From Bacillota bacterium (GTDB taxonomy: Bacteria; Bacillota; Clostridia; Lachnospirales; Lachnospiraceae), in contig JAEWRS010000381.1 in NCBI GenBank assembly GCA_023398855.1, positions 1 through 6,093 of the forward strand: a stretch of 6,093 nt of DNA, written 5' to 3'. A program made the translations under genes and the position numbers. The notes under the pieces are model-generated. The model saw only the letters and a program-made list of their open reading frames with translations, made no database searches and was not told where the DNA came from. Below are positions 1 to 6,078 of the stretch, in pieces (the first letter of the stretch is position 1; every line of letters begins with the position of its first letter).

Positions 1-867
1 CTTCCTGCCTGGAGACCTGACAAGGCCATGAATATTGAAAAATCTGATTTTGCCGCCTATTTGACAAGATTATCTGCTGCCAGCGGTGTGGAAATCAAAG
101 ATTTCTCTACCTTAAAGTCTGCCCTGATAAACCGCATGGAATATTTCGCAGGCCAGGGCTGCAGCGTATCCGACCATGCTCTGGAATATGTTATGTATGC
201 TCCTTCCGGAGAAGCAGAGCTTGACGGGATCTTTGCCAAGGGACTGGAAGGCAAGGCTATTTCCAGAGAAGAGGAATTAAAATACAAAACTGCCTTCATG
301 CTGTTCGTTGCAAAGGAATATAACCGCATGGGCTGGGTGATGCAGCTTCATTATGGCTGCAAGCGTGATAATAATGCCATGATGTTTGAAAAGCTGGGTG
401 CTGACACTGGTTTTGACTGCATCAACAACTATGCTCCTTCCGCGCAGATGGCTGATTTTTTAAATGCACTGAGCGCAACCGATGAAATACCCAAAACCAT
501 TATCTACTCATTAAATCCCAATGACAACGCGTCCATTGGAACAATTCTTGGTTGTTTCCAGAGCAAATTCCCTGGAAAGATCCAGCAGGGCTCTGCCTGG
601 TGGTTTAATGATCACAAGACTGGAATGACTGAACAGATGACCTCTTTGGCAAACCTGGGAAGCCTTGGATCCTTTATCGGAATGCTCACTGATTCCAGAA
701 GTTTCTTATCTTATACAAGACACGAATACTTCCGCAGAATTCTATGTGAACTGATCGGCGGCTGGGTGGAAAACGGGGAATATCCCAATGATCAGGAGGC
801 TCTGAAAGAAATCATTGAAGGGATTTCCTATTTCAATGCTGTAAGGTACTTTAACTTTGAAATTTAG
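1..867 (+). CDS. uxaC: Uronate isomerase, C-terminal part (5' end outside window)
   Basis: UxaC interconverts D-glucuronate and D-fructuronate, and D-galacturonate and D-tagaturonate, the first cytoplasmic step of hexuronate breakdown. It belongs to the amidohydrolase superfamily. The frame is open from base 1, where LPAWRPDKA precedes the first internal ATG at base 28; RPDK is a conserved UxaC segment, so that ATG is not the start and the gene is cut by the window edge. The visible 288 residues correspond to roughly the last 60 percent of a protein usually about 465-470 residues long. Recognisable family blocks are GWVMQLHYG (nt 331-357), WWFND (nt 598-612) and a long highly conserved run beginning GMLTDSRSFLSYTRHEYFRR (nt 679 onward). 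The gene ends with tandem stops TAG TAA. It converges on the rnf operon and shares a terminator with it. Assignment is by recognised motifs and is firm; substrate preference cannot be read from sequence. Confidence 0.95.
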   Translation, partial: LPAWRPDKAMNIEKSDFAAYLTRLSAASGVEIKDFSTLKSALINRMEYFAGQGCSVSDHALEYVMYAPSGEAELDGIFAKGLEGKAISREEELKYKTAFMLFVAKEYNRMGWVMQLHYGCKRDNNAMMFEKLGADTGFDCINNYAPSAQMADFLNALSATDEIPKTIIYSLNPNDNASIGTILGCFQSKFPGKIQQGSAWWFNDHKTGMTEQMTSLANLGSLGSFIGMLTDSRSFLSYTRHEYFRRILCELIGGWVENGEYPNDQEALKEIIEGISYFNAVRYFNFEI

Positions 868-931
868 TAAAAACTGCAAATGGAAAGCAATGATTCCAAT
901 CCATGTCATGAAACGGCTCTAACGAAAAAAG

Positions 932-960
932 GAGCCCGGTCTTCTCAACAGACCGGGCTC
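932..960. terminator. Bidirectional rho-independent terminator between uxaC and rnfB
   Basis: A perfect 11-bp GC-rich stem (GAGCCCGGTCT at 932-942 with AGACCGGGCTC at 950-960) closes a 7-base loop. On the plus strand it is followed by TTTCTTTT (961-968), serving uxaC, whose stop is 64 bases upstream. On the minus strand it is followed by C then six T (complement of 925-930), serving the rnf operon. The hairpin begins only 6 bases after the rnfB stop codon. The uninterrupted T-run makes the minus-strand direction the stronger one. Nothing else is seen in the 868-966 gap. Confidence 0.92.
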
Positions 961-966
961 TTTCTT

Positions 967-1755
967 TTACTGAATCACCTTTACAGGACATTTTGCCGCG
1001 CATTTTCCGCAGTTAGTACATTTCTCATAGTCAATGATTGCAACATTATGATCCATGTGAATGGCATCAAACTCACATTGCTTGGTACACAGCGTACAAG
1101 CAATGCAGCCAACCTCACATTTTGCCTTCACATCCTTGCCCCTGTCATGGGAACTGCACTGAACGAGATGCTTCGCCTGATAGGGAACCAGGTCAATCAG
1201 CTTGTTTGGACAGGCTAAAACGCATTTGCCGCAGGCTACGCACTTCTCCTTATCCACCGCTGCCACACCGTCAACCACGTGAATGGCGTCAAATTCACAG
1301 GCCTTCACGCAGGAACCATATCCCATGCAGCCATAAACACAGGCCTTTTCCCCTGAACCGGGGACAACTGAGATCATCCGGCAGTCGTCAATTCCATAAT
1401 AATTGTACTGTACCTTTGTCTTGTCACAGGTTCCCTTGCATTTTACAAAGGCAATCTTCTTATTCATAGAACCGGCCTCAATTCCCATGATCTTGCCGAT
1501 CCTTTCAGCTACCGCCGCACCGCCCACCGGACAGGCGCCAACATCTGCCTGACCTGCCGCAATGGCCTTGGCCAAAGCGTCACAACCTGCATATCCGCAG
1601 CCGCCGCAATTGTTTCCCGGAAGCTCCTCGCGGACAAGAATCTCTTTTTCATCTACTTCTACTTTAAACTTTTCGCTGGCAATCCCTAAGAATACACCGA
1701 TCAAAATGCCGATGACTCCCACAATGGCTGCCGCTAATATGATACCTGTTACCAT
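967..1755 (-). CDS. rnfB: Rnf complex subunit B, polyferredoxin electron-entry subunit
   Basis: RnfB takes electrons from reduced ferredoxin and feeds them into the Rnf complex at the cytoplasmic face of the membrane. The 262-residue protein has one N-terminal membrane anchor (about residues 4-25). Next comes a four-cysteine [4Fe-4S] domain of the RnfB/Fe-S type (C50, C53, C58, C75). Two ferredoxin-like double-cluster units follow: C139/C143/C149/C153 with C172/C175/C178/C182, then C217/C220/C223/C227 with C246/C249/C252/C256. Extra cysteines at 106, 110, 125, 200 and 213 could hold a further cluster. The two units are an exact 74-residue internal repeat. This long polyferredoxin form is the clostridial type; enterobacterial RsxB is shorter, with one double-cluster unit. 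The start has GGAGGAG upstream, and the gap from rnfA is 15 bases. It is the last gene of the operon. Identification is firm; at least five clusters are supported, and the exact number is inferred. Confidence 0.96.
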   Translation of the reverse strand: MVTGIILAAAIVGVIGILIGVFLGIASEKFKVEVDEKEILVREELPGNNCGGCGYAGCDALAKAIAAGQADVGACPVGGAAVAERIGKIMGIEAGSMNKKIAFVKCKGTCDKTKVQYNYYGIDDCRMISVVPGSGEKACVYGCMGYGSCVKACEFDAIHVVDGVAAVDKEKCVACGKCVLACPNKLIDLVPYQAKHLVQCSSHDRGKDVKAKCEVGCIACTLCTKQCEFDAIHMDHNVAIIDYEKCTNCGKCAAKCPVKVIQ

Positions 1756-1773
1756 TCTTTCGTCTCCTCCTTA
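1756..1773 (-). promoter_or_regulatory. rnfA stop / rnfB ribosome binding site overlap
   Basis: On the minus strand the rnfA stop TAA runs directly into GGAGGAG, and the rnfB ATG follows after 15 bases in all. The last A of the stop is the first base of AGGAGGAG. A ribosome finishing rnfA sits on the rnfB start signal, which favours coupled translation. The overlap is seen; the coupling is inferred. Confidence 0.8.
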
Positions 1774-2349
1774 TTTGATTAGTCCGGAAAATCCGAAAAA
1801 TGCGATTGCCATCAGGCCGGAGGTAATCAGGACAATTGGGGACCCCTTAAAGGAATGGGGAACATCATTGTATTCGATTCTCTCACGGACACCCGCCAGC
1901 ATAACAATGGCAATGGTAAAGCCTACGGAAATACCCACACCGTTGACAACACTTTCCAGAATGTTATATCCCTTCTGTACGTTGGTTAAGGCCACGCCCA
2001 AAACAGCACAGTTGGTGGTGATCAAAGGAAGATACACTCCCAGCGCCTCATAAAGAGCAGGCATCGATTTTTTTAAAAACATTTCTACAAACTGCACCAG
2101 AGCCGCAATGACCAGGATAAACACGATGGTCTGCAAAAACTCCAGATGAAGTCCAACCAGGACTCCCTTGTAAATTACACTGGTAGCAAATGCTGCAATG
2201 GTAATTACGAAAATAACGGCTGCGCCCATACCTGCAGATGTCTTCACATTTTTGGATACTCCAAGGAATGGACAAAGGCCGAGAAACTGACTGAGCACTA
2301 CGTTGTTGACCAATGCGGAGCCAATGGCAATCAATAATAATTCTTTCAT
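1771..2349 (-). CDS. rnfA: Rnf complex subunit A, integral membrane electron-transfer subunit
   Basis: RnfA is a six-helix membrane protein that, with RnfE, forms the inner core of the Rnf complex and holds a membrane-embedded [2Fe-2S] cluster between the two subunits, as in NqrE/NqrD of Na+-NQR. The 192-residue length matches the family. Hydrophobic segments lie roughly at residues 5-25, 40-60, 70-91, 100-121, 134-154 and 171-190. The expected cluster ligands are present: Cys26 in LGLCPFLG and Cys114 in TTNCAVLG. The family block ESVVNGVGISVGFTIA is also clear. The ATG is preceded by AGGAGG, whose first two bases are the end of the rnfE stop codon; the gap from rnfE is 12 bases. The protein is visibly paralogous to RnfE. 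Identification is firm. Whether the complex moves Na+ or H+ cannot be decided here. Confidence 0.96.
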   Translation of the reverse strand: MKELLLIAIGSALVNNVVLSQFLGLCPFLGVSKNVKTSAGMGAAVIFVITIAAFATSVIYKGVLVGLHLEFLQTIVFILVIAALVQFVEMFLKKSMPALYEALGVYLPLITTNCAVLGVALTNVQKGYNILESVVNGVGISVGFTIAIVMLAGVRERIEYNDVPHSFKGSPIVLITSGLMAIAFFGFSGLIK

Positions 2350-2364
2350 CTATCCATCCTCCTA
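2350..2364 (-). promoter_or_regulatory. rnfE stop / rnfA ribosome binding site overlap
   Basis: The minus strand reads TAGGAGGATGGATAG and then the rnfA ATG. The rnfE stop TAG supplies the first bases of the AGGAGG Shine-Dalgarno for rnfA. An ATG directly abutting AGGAGG is too close to serve as a start and is out of frame with rnfA. The arrangement favours translational coupling (inferred). Confidence 0.8.
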
Positions 2365-3138
2365 TTCATCTTTCCTGGAAGCCGCCGCTTTTGCCTGGGC
2401 TTCCTTTTTAGCTGCCTGTGTCTCCTCTTCCATCTGCTTCTTTCTGACCTGAAGAACCTCATGATTAGACATGCAGGAGGAACCAGTGCAGGCACCACAG
2501 TTGCCGCCACAGGCTAATTTAGAATCAGGAGAAGAACCATTGGTTGCGGAAGGCGCTTTAAACTTATTCTGAAGCGCCGTTAAAATAGACAGCACAAAGA
2601 ACGCGCCTGGGGCAAGGACGAAAATGGAAATATGAAAATCTTCCGGAATAATGATATGTCCGAATATTGCGCCAGCTCCTAAGAGTTCACGGACAAGGCC
2701 GATACAGGTAAGGGCGATGGTGAAGCCAAGTCCCATACCGATACCGTCAAAGGTGGACTCCATCACTCCGTTCTTGGAGGCATAGGACTCAGCCCTGCCT
2801 AAAATAATACAGTTTACTACGATCAGAGGGATATAAATACCAAGCGCAGAATAAAGGCTTGGAACATATGCCTCTAAAAGCAGCTGCACAATCGTAACCA
2901 GAGTCGCAACGACAACGATATAAGCCGGAATTCTCACACGGTCCGGGATAATCTTACGAAGGGCAGAAATAAGCATATTGGAAAATAAAAGCACTACGGT
3001 TGTAGAAAGCCCCATGCCAACGCCATTCACCGCTGACGTGGTAACAGCCAGAGTCGGGCACATGCCAAGCATCAGGATGAAGGTCGGGTTTTCTTTTACA
3101 ATACCGTTAAATAAACGTTCCATACATTTGTTGTTCAT
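2362..3138 (-). CDS. rnfE: Rnf complex subunit E with cysteine-containing C-terminal tail
   Basis: RnfE pairs with RnfA in the membrane core and supplies two ligands of their shared [2Fe-2S] cluster. In this 258-residue protein those are Cys27 (LGMCPTLAV) and Cys110 (VVNCIILG). Six hydrophobic segments span about residues 18-190, with the family block ESTFDGIGMGLGFTIA at 127-142. Beyond the membrane core lies a polar tail of about 66 residues: a Ser/Pro/Asn linker, a cysteine cluster CGGNCGACTGSSC (C210, C214, C217, C222), then a highly charged Lys/Glu/Ala-rich segment (about 232-258) that looks helical. The tail makes the protein longer than typical NqrD/RnfE proteins (about 200-230 residues). 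The start has AGGAGG 7 bases upstream, overlapping the rnfG stop, with 11 bases between the genes. Core identity is firm; the tail's role is unknown, and it may bind a metal or Fe-S cluster. Confidence 0.95.
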   Translation of the reverse strand: MNNKCMERLFNGIVKENPTFILMLGMCPTLAVTTSAVNGVGMGLSTTVVLLFSNMLISALRKIIPDRVRIPAYIVVVATLVTIVQLLLEAYVPSLYSALGIYIPLIVVNCIILGRAESYASKNGVMESTFDGIGMGLGFTIALTCIGLVRELLGAGAIFGHIIIPEDFHISIFVLAPGAFFVLSILTALQNKFKAPSATNGSSPDSKLACGGNCGACTGSSCMSNHEVLQVRKKQMEEETQAAKKEAQAKAAASRKDE

Positions 3139-3152
3139 ATTCCCACCTCCTA
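3139..3152 (-). promoter_or_regulatory. rnfG stop / rnfE ribosome binding site overlap
   Basis: The minus strand reads TAGGAGGTGGGAAT and then the rnfE ATG. The TAG stop of rnfG contributes the AG of AGGAGGTG, a near-perfect anti-16S match with a 7-base spacer from AGGAGG to the start. This settles the rnfE start and suggests that rnfE translation is coupled to rnfG. Confidence 0.8.
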
Positions 3153-3764
3153 CCGGTCAATATTGTGATGCACGTAATACAATGCGGCATTGACTGCATT
3201 GGTTACTGCGCTTGATGTAATGGTAGCTCCGCTGATGGCATTGATCTCCCCGTCACCGGCATGGCCGGATTTGGTTACGGCAAGAGACTCCTGATTCTTT
3301 CCTGCATACTGATCCTTAAACCCAGGCTCCTTGGCTTTTAAACCCAGTCCCGGAGTATCGCTGATCGCCAGAAATTCCATGCCGTTAATGGTTCCGTCTT
3401 CTTTAATACCAACGGAAATCCGCACGACACCGCCATAGCTGTCATCAGAATGGGAAGTAACCACATATCCTAAAACGGCCCCGCTTCCATCCACGGCCTG
3501 AAGAGCATTGTCCACAGCTACATTTCCAAAATTCTGGGAAAGCAGTTCTGCATTGCAGGCTTCCACCGCTGCTTTCATCTCATCATCCGTTATAAATTCA
3601 GCTGCTTCCGGAAATACCTTTTTATACGCAGCCTGGTTCGCAGCCTCAGTTGCCTTTGCAATGGGCTCCTTTGTAATTTGATAAGCTCCGCCCAGCAAAA
3701 AGCCGGAAATCAGGGTAATTAAAAATAAAATTAATGCGTCCTTCATAAATCCGCCATTTTTCAT
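3150..3764 (-). CDS. rnfG: Rnf complex subunit G, covalent FMN-carrying subunit
   Basis: RnfG carries a covalently bound FMN on the outer side of the membrane and passes electrons within the Rnf complex; it is the homologue of NqrC. The 204-residue protein has one N-terminal membrane helix (about residues 8-28) followed by an FMN-binding domain. The flavin-attachment motif SGATIT is at residues 178-183, with Thr181 as the expected phosphoester-linked residue, and the family motif TPGLG is at 137-141. The start chosen is the ATG at 3764, one base after the rnfD stop, because AAGGAGGGG lies just upstream. A TTG further upstream would add seven residues encoded by that Shine-Dalgarno itself and is rejected. 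Flavinylation needs an ApbE-type flavin transferase, which is not encoded in this window. The gene sits between rnfD and rnfE as in clostridial rnf operons. Confidence 0.95.
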   Translation of the reverse strand: MKNGGFMKDALILFLITLISGFLLGGAYQITKEPIAKATEAANQAAYKKVFPEAAEFITDDEMKAAVEACNAELLSQNFGNVAVDNALQAVDGSGAVLGYVVTSHSDDSYGGVVRISVGIKEDGTINGMEFLAISDTPGLGLKAKEPGFKDQYAGKNQESLAVTKSGHAGDGEINAISGATITSSAVTNAVNAALYYVHHNIDR

Positions 3765-3780
3765 CTTACTTCCCCTCCTT
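3765..3780 (-). promoter_or_regulatory. rnfG ribosome binding site inside the 3' end of rnfD
   Basis: AAGGAGGGG (minus strand, 3780-3772) is encoded by the last codons of rnfD (Lys-Glu-Gly-Lys), 9 bases from AGGAGG to the rnfG ATG. The rnfD stop TAA and the rnfG ATG are separated by a single G. The site decides the rnfG start and implies tight translational coupling. Confidence 0.8.
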
Positions 3781-4689
3781 TCCAAATGCTACCGGAAGAG
3801 AGATCTTCTCGATCAATGGTACCAGAATATTTCCAATGATGATGGCATAAGAAACACCTTCCGCAGCCCCGCCAAACAAACGGAACAATCCGGTAAGCAC
3901 CCCTAATAGTATGCCGAAAATAACCTGTCCCCTTGGTGTGATAGGGCTTGTCACATAATCGGTCGCCATGAAGAATGCACCAAAGATAAGACCGCCGCCG
4001 CATATATGGGTCAGCACGTAGGTGAGATCCTGACGGCCAAAAACAAAGACAAAGACAGCTACTGTGAGGATATAAGCAGCCGGAATCCGTATGGAAATGA
4101 CCTTTCTGAATAAAAGGTAGGCAGCGCCAATGAGCAAAGCGATTACAGACACTTCACCAATGGTTCCCGAAATCTTTCCAATAAACATGGCTGTTAAATC
4201 AACTGCTTCTCCTGCCTTTAATGAAGCAAGAGGAGTGGGGCCCGCAACCGCATCATGGTATGTAAATGTGGTCATTTTTCCTGCAAATGAAATCAGTAGG
4301 AAACATCTGGCCGCCAATGCCGGGTTCATAAAATTCTGTCCCAAACCGCCATAGAGCTGCTTTACAACGATAACGGCAAATACGCCTCCCAAAAACGGAA
4401 TCCATAAGGGTATGGCCGGGGGCATGTTAAGCCCCAGAATCATTCCTGTCACCAGGGCGCTTCCGTCACTGACCGTAACAGGTTTTCCCATAAGAGATTC
4501 AAATAAATACTCACTGAGAACACAGGACAATACGCTGACCAGCAAAATCAGCGCTGCTTTCAATCCAAACTGATATACACCATACGCAGACGCAGGGATC
4601 ATGGCAATGGCAACATCCAGCATAATATTCTGTGTTGTGACCTGATCCCTTGCATGAGGCGATGATGATACGTTAAACAATTTACTCAT
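3766..4689 (-). CDS. rnfD: Rnf complex subunit D, membrane subunit with covalent FMN
   Basis: RnfD is the large membrane subunit of the Rnf complex, homologous to NqrB, and is thought to lie on the ion-translocation path. The 307-residue protein is strongly hydrophobic with about ten candidate membrane segments. Family signatures are SSSPHARD near the N terminus (8-15), SDGSALVTGMILGLNMPP (74-91), NFMNPALAARCFL (119-131) and FMATDYVTSPITPRGQ (240-255). The covalent FMN site is expected at Thr152 in AVAGPTPLA. The usual motif has Ala before the Thr (GAT); here that position is Pro. The ATG at 4689 follows AGGAGGAGG, which overlaps the rnfC stop; the gap is 11 bases. The 3' end carries the rnfG ribosome binding site. 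Identification is firm; flavinylation of the variant motif is inferred. Confidence 0.96.
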   Translation of the reverse strand: MSKLFNVSSSPHARDQVTTQNIMLDVAIAMIPASAYGVYQFGLKAALILLVSVLSCVLSEYLFESLMGKPVTVSDGSALVTGMILGLNMPPAIPLWIPFLGGVFAVIVVKQLYGGLGQNFMNPALAARCFLLISFAGKMTTFTYHDAVAGPTPLASLKAGEAVDLTAMFIGKISGTIGEVSVIALLIGAAYLLFRKVISIRIPAAYILTVAVFVFVFGRQDLTYVLTHICGGGLIFGAFFMATDYVTSPITPRGQVIFGILLGVLTGLFRLFGGAAEGVSYAIIIGNILVPLIEKISLPVAFGKEGK

Positions 4690-4703
4690 GCTTCCTCCTC
4701 CTA
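4690..4703 (-). promoter_or_regulatory. rnfC stop / rnfD ribosome binding site overlap
   Basis: The minus strand reads TAGGAGGAGGAAGC and then the rnfD ATG. The rnfC stop TAG gives the first bases of AGGAGGAGG, a double-register Shine-Dalgarno. This is the same stop-in-Shine-Dalgarno layout as the rnfG/rnfE and rnfE/rnfA junctions. Confidence 0.8.
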
Positions 4704-6023
4704 CGCTTTCTTTCTGCTTGCCGCAACTTCTTTGCGCATCTCTTTAAATGCCTGGGTAAGAGGCCTTTTAGCAGGGCAGATATAAGCACAGCAGCCGCAT
4801 TCGCAGCATTCCATGCCATTTAATTTTATAAAACGTTCCATGTCTGACTGTTCTGCAGCCTCCATAATCATCTGGGGAACAATATTGCCGGGGCAAACCG
4901 TAACGCATCTTCCACAGCGGATACAGGCGCTGGGCGCATTGCCAGCCACTTCATCCTTTGTCATACAAGTCAGGGCGGAGGAAGTTTTTGTGATGGGTAT
5001 ATTTAAATTAAACAAAGCCTGCCCCATCATAGGGCCACCGGAAATCACCTTTGCGGCCTCTGTTTTAAAACCACCGGAAGCCTCTAAAAGCTCCATATAG
5101 CTGGTACCTGTCCTTACATTATAGTTCTGAGGATTTGCAACGGCATCTCCTGTCACCGTAATGATGCGGCGGATCAGCGGAATGTTATTTGCAACTGCAT
5201 TGTATATGGAAATAACCGTATCCACATTGTCCACCATGCAGCCAACATCTGCAGGAAGCATACTGGAATTGATTTTTCTTCCTGTCACGGCATAGATCAG
5301 GGTACGCTCCCCTCCCTGGGGATATTTCGTCTGTAAGGGACAGACAGTAATCCTTGGCTCATCCTTTACAAGCTCTGTCATGAGTTTAATGGCTTCCGGC
5401 TTGTTACTTTCAATGGCAATGACCCCTTTTGCATTGTCAAAAAGCTGAAGGATGATGTTAAGCCCTTTTATGATACTCTCCGGCTCTTCCAGCATCATCC
5501 GGTAATCGGAAGTCAAGTAAGGTTCGCACTCAGCACCGTTTACGATAATTGTATCAATTTTTGAATCATCCTTTGGTGCCAGTTTCACATGACTGGGGAA
5601 CCCTGCGCCCCCAAGCCCTACGACTCCTGCTTCTTTTACTAAATTTCTGATTTCTTCTTTTGATAAAGTCTTTGGATCACGTTCTTTTCCAAAACCTTCC
5701 ACCGTCTGATACTTCCCGTCGTTTTCGATAATAACGGACAAGACCATAGAGCCATTAGCAACCAGTCTTGGTTCAATAGTTTTTACGGTACCTGAGACGG
5801 AGCTGATCACGCAGGCAGATATAAAGCCCCCAGGCTCCCCGATTTTCTGTCCAACCAGCACCTGATCACCTGCCGCCACCAAAGGTTTCGCCGGTGCCCC
5901 AATATGCTGGGACATGGGAAATACCATCTCGCCTTTTGGCTGCAGCATCTGTACAGGTTTATTTTCCGACAATTCTTTTCCTTCAAAAGGATGAATGCCG
6001 CCTTTAAATGTAGCCAGACCCAT
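4701..6023 (-). CDS. rnfC: Rnf complex subunit C, NADH/NAD+-binding subunit
   Basis: RnfC is the peripheral cytoplasmic subunit where electrons are passed to NAD+ (or taken from NADH in reverse). The 440-residue protein begins with the conserved TFKGGIHP block (5-12) and an RnfC barrel-sandwich region (about 30-100, including PMSQHIGAPA). A NuoF-like nucleotide/FMN-binding region follows, with GLGGAGFPSHVKL (136-148), VNGAECEPYLTSDY (161-174) and KYPQGGER (233-240). An SLBB-like segment spans about 255-330. Two C-terminal [4Fe-4S] motifs follow: C367/C370/C373/C377 and C406/C409/C412/C416, each followed by Pro. The ATG at 6023 fits the family N terminus and has AGAGGG 8 bases upstream, a weaker site than those of the downstream genes. 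It is the first recognised gene of the operon. Identification is firm. Confidence 0.97.
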   Translation of the reverse strand: MGLATFKGGIHPFEGKELSENKPVQMLQPKGEMVFPMSQHIGAPAKPLVAAGDQVLVGQKIGEPGGFISACVISSVSGTVKTIEPRLVANGSMVLSVIIENDGKYQTVEGFGKERDPKTLSKEEIRNLVKEAGVVGLGGAGFPSHVKLAPKDDSKIDTIIVNGAECEPYLTSDYRMMLEEPESIIKGLNIILQLFDNAKGVIAIESNKPEAIKLMTELVKDEPRITVCPLQTKYPQGGERTLIYAVTGRKINSSMLPADVGCMVDNVDTVISIYNAVANNIPLIRRIITVTGDAVANPQNYNVRTGTSYMELLEASGGFKTEAAKVISGGPMMGQALFNLNIPITKTSSALTCMTKDEVAGNAPSACIRCGRCVTVCPGNIVPQMIMEAAEQSDMERFIKLNGMECCECGCCAYICPAKRPLTQAFKEMRKEVAASRKKA

Positions 6024-6031
6024 TTAACTAA

Positions 6032-6037
6032 CCCTCT
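6032..6037 (-). promoter_or_regulatory. rnfC ribosome binding site
   Basis: AGAGGG on the minus strand lies 8 bases before the rnfC ATG. It matches the anti-Shine-Dalgarno less well than the AGGAGG sites of rnfD, rnfE, rnfA and rnfB, and less well than the AGGAGG found 50 bases further upstream. Confidence 0.65.
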
Positions 6038-6039
6038 TT

Positions 6040-6078
6040 CTATACATTTCTTTGTCTCTCCCGGCAAAATTTCAGCAT
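6040..6078 (-). CDS. Possible 12-residue leader peptide upstream of rnfC
   Basis: A short reading frame MLKFCRERQRNV ends at TAG 16 bases before the rnfC ATG. It has AGGAGG (complement of 6083-6088) 4 bases before its ATG, a strong though closely spaced Shine-Dalgarno. Its start codon lies inside the hairpin described for 6054-6093, and its end-to-start spacing resembles the gaps inside the operon. The peptide is basic (three Arg, one Lys) with one Cys and matches no family I know. The frame stays open to the window edge (VSGGK before the Met), so it could instead be the last codons of an upstream gene. It is listed as a candidate only. Confidence 0.3.
   Translation of the reverse strand: MLKFCRERQRNV

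Noticed and set aside
915..936. GGCTC (915-919) could pair with GAGCC (932-936), an antiterminator-like alternative to the terminator stem
   Set aside because: Only 5 bp against an 11-bp perfect stem, downstream of the uxaC stop with no downstream gene on that strand to control.
880..1218. Plus-strand open frame across the terminator and the rnfB 3' end
   Set aside because: It runs through the terminator hairpin and is antisense to conserved RnfB cysteine motifs; no ribosome binding site or recognisable protein.
3765..3785. Longer rnfG start at a TTG, adding seven residues
   Set aside because: The added codons are the AAGGAGGGG ribosome binding site; the ATG at 3764 is correctly spaced from it.
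6017..6031. Rex-like half-site TTAGTTAA overlapping the rnfC start
   Set aside because: Rex control of rnf operons has been proposed in Clostridia, but the second inverted half (TTAACAA) is absent, so a single imperfect half-site is not enough.
6039..6067. Possible sigma-A promoter TTGCCG, 17 bases, TATAGA before rnfC
   Set aside because: Each box matches only 4 of 6, and the start point would fall in or after the rnfC ribosome binding site, leaving the gene without one. The real promoter is probably beyond the right edge.
5807..6067. An 86-codon frame antisense-free but overlapping the start of rnfC in another minus-strand frame
   Set aside because: It starts at TTG, has no family resemblance, and lies over the strongly conserved rnfC N-terminal coding sequence, so it is a frame shadow.
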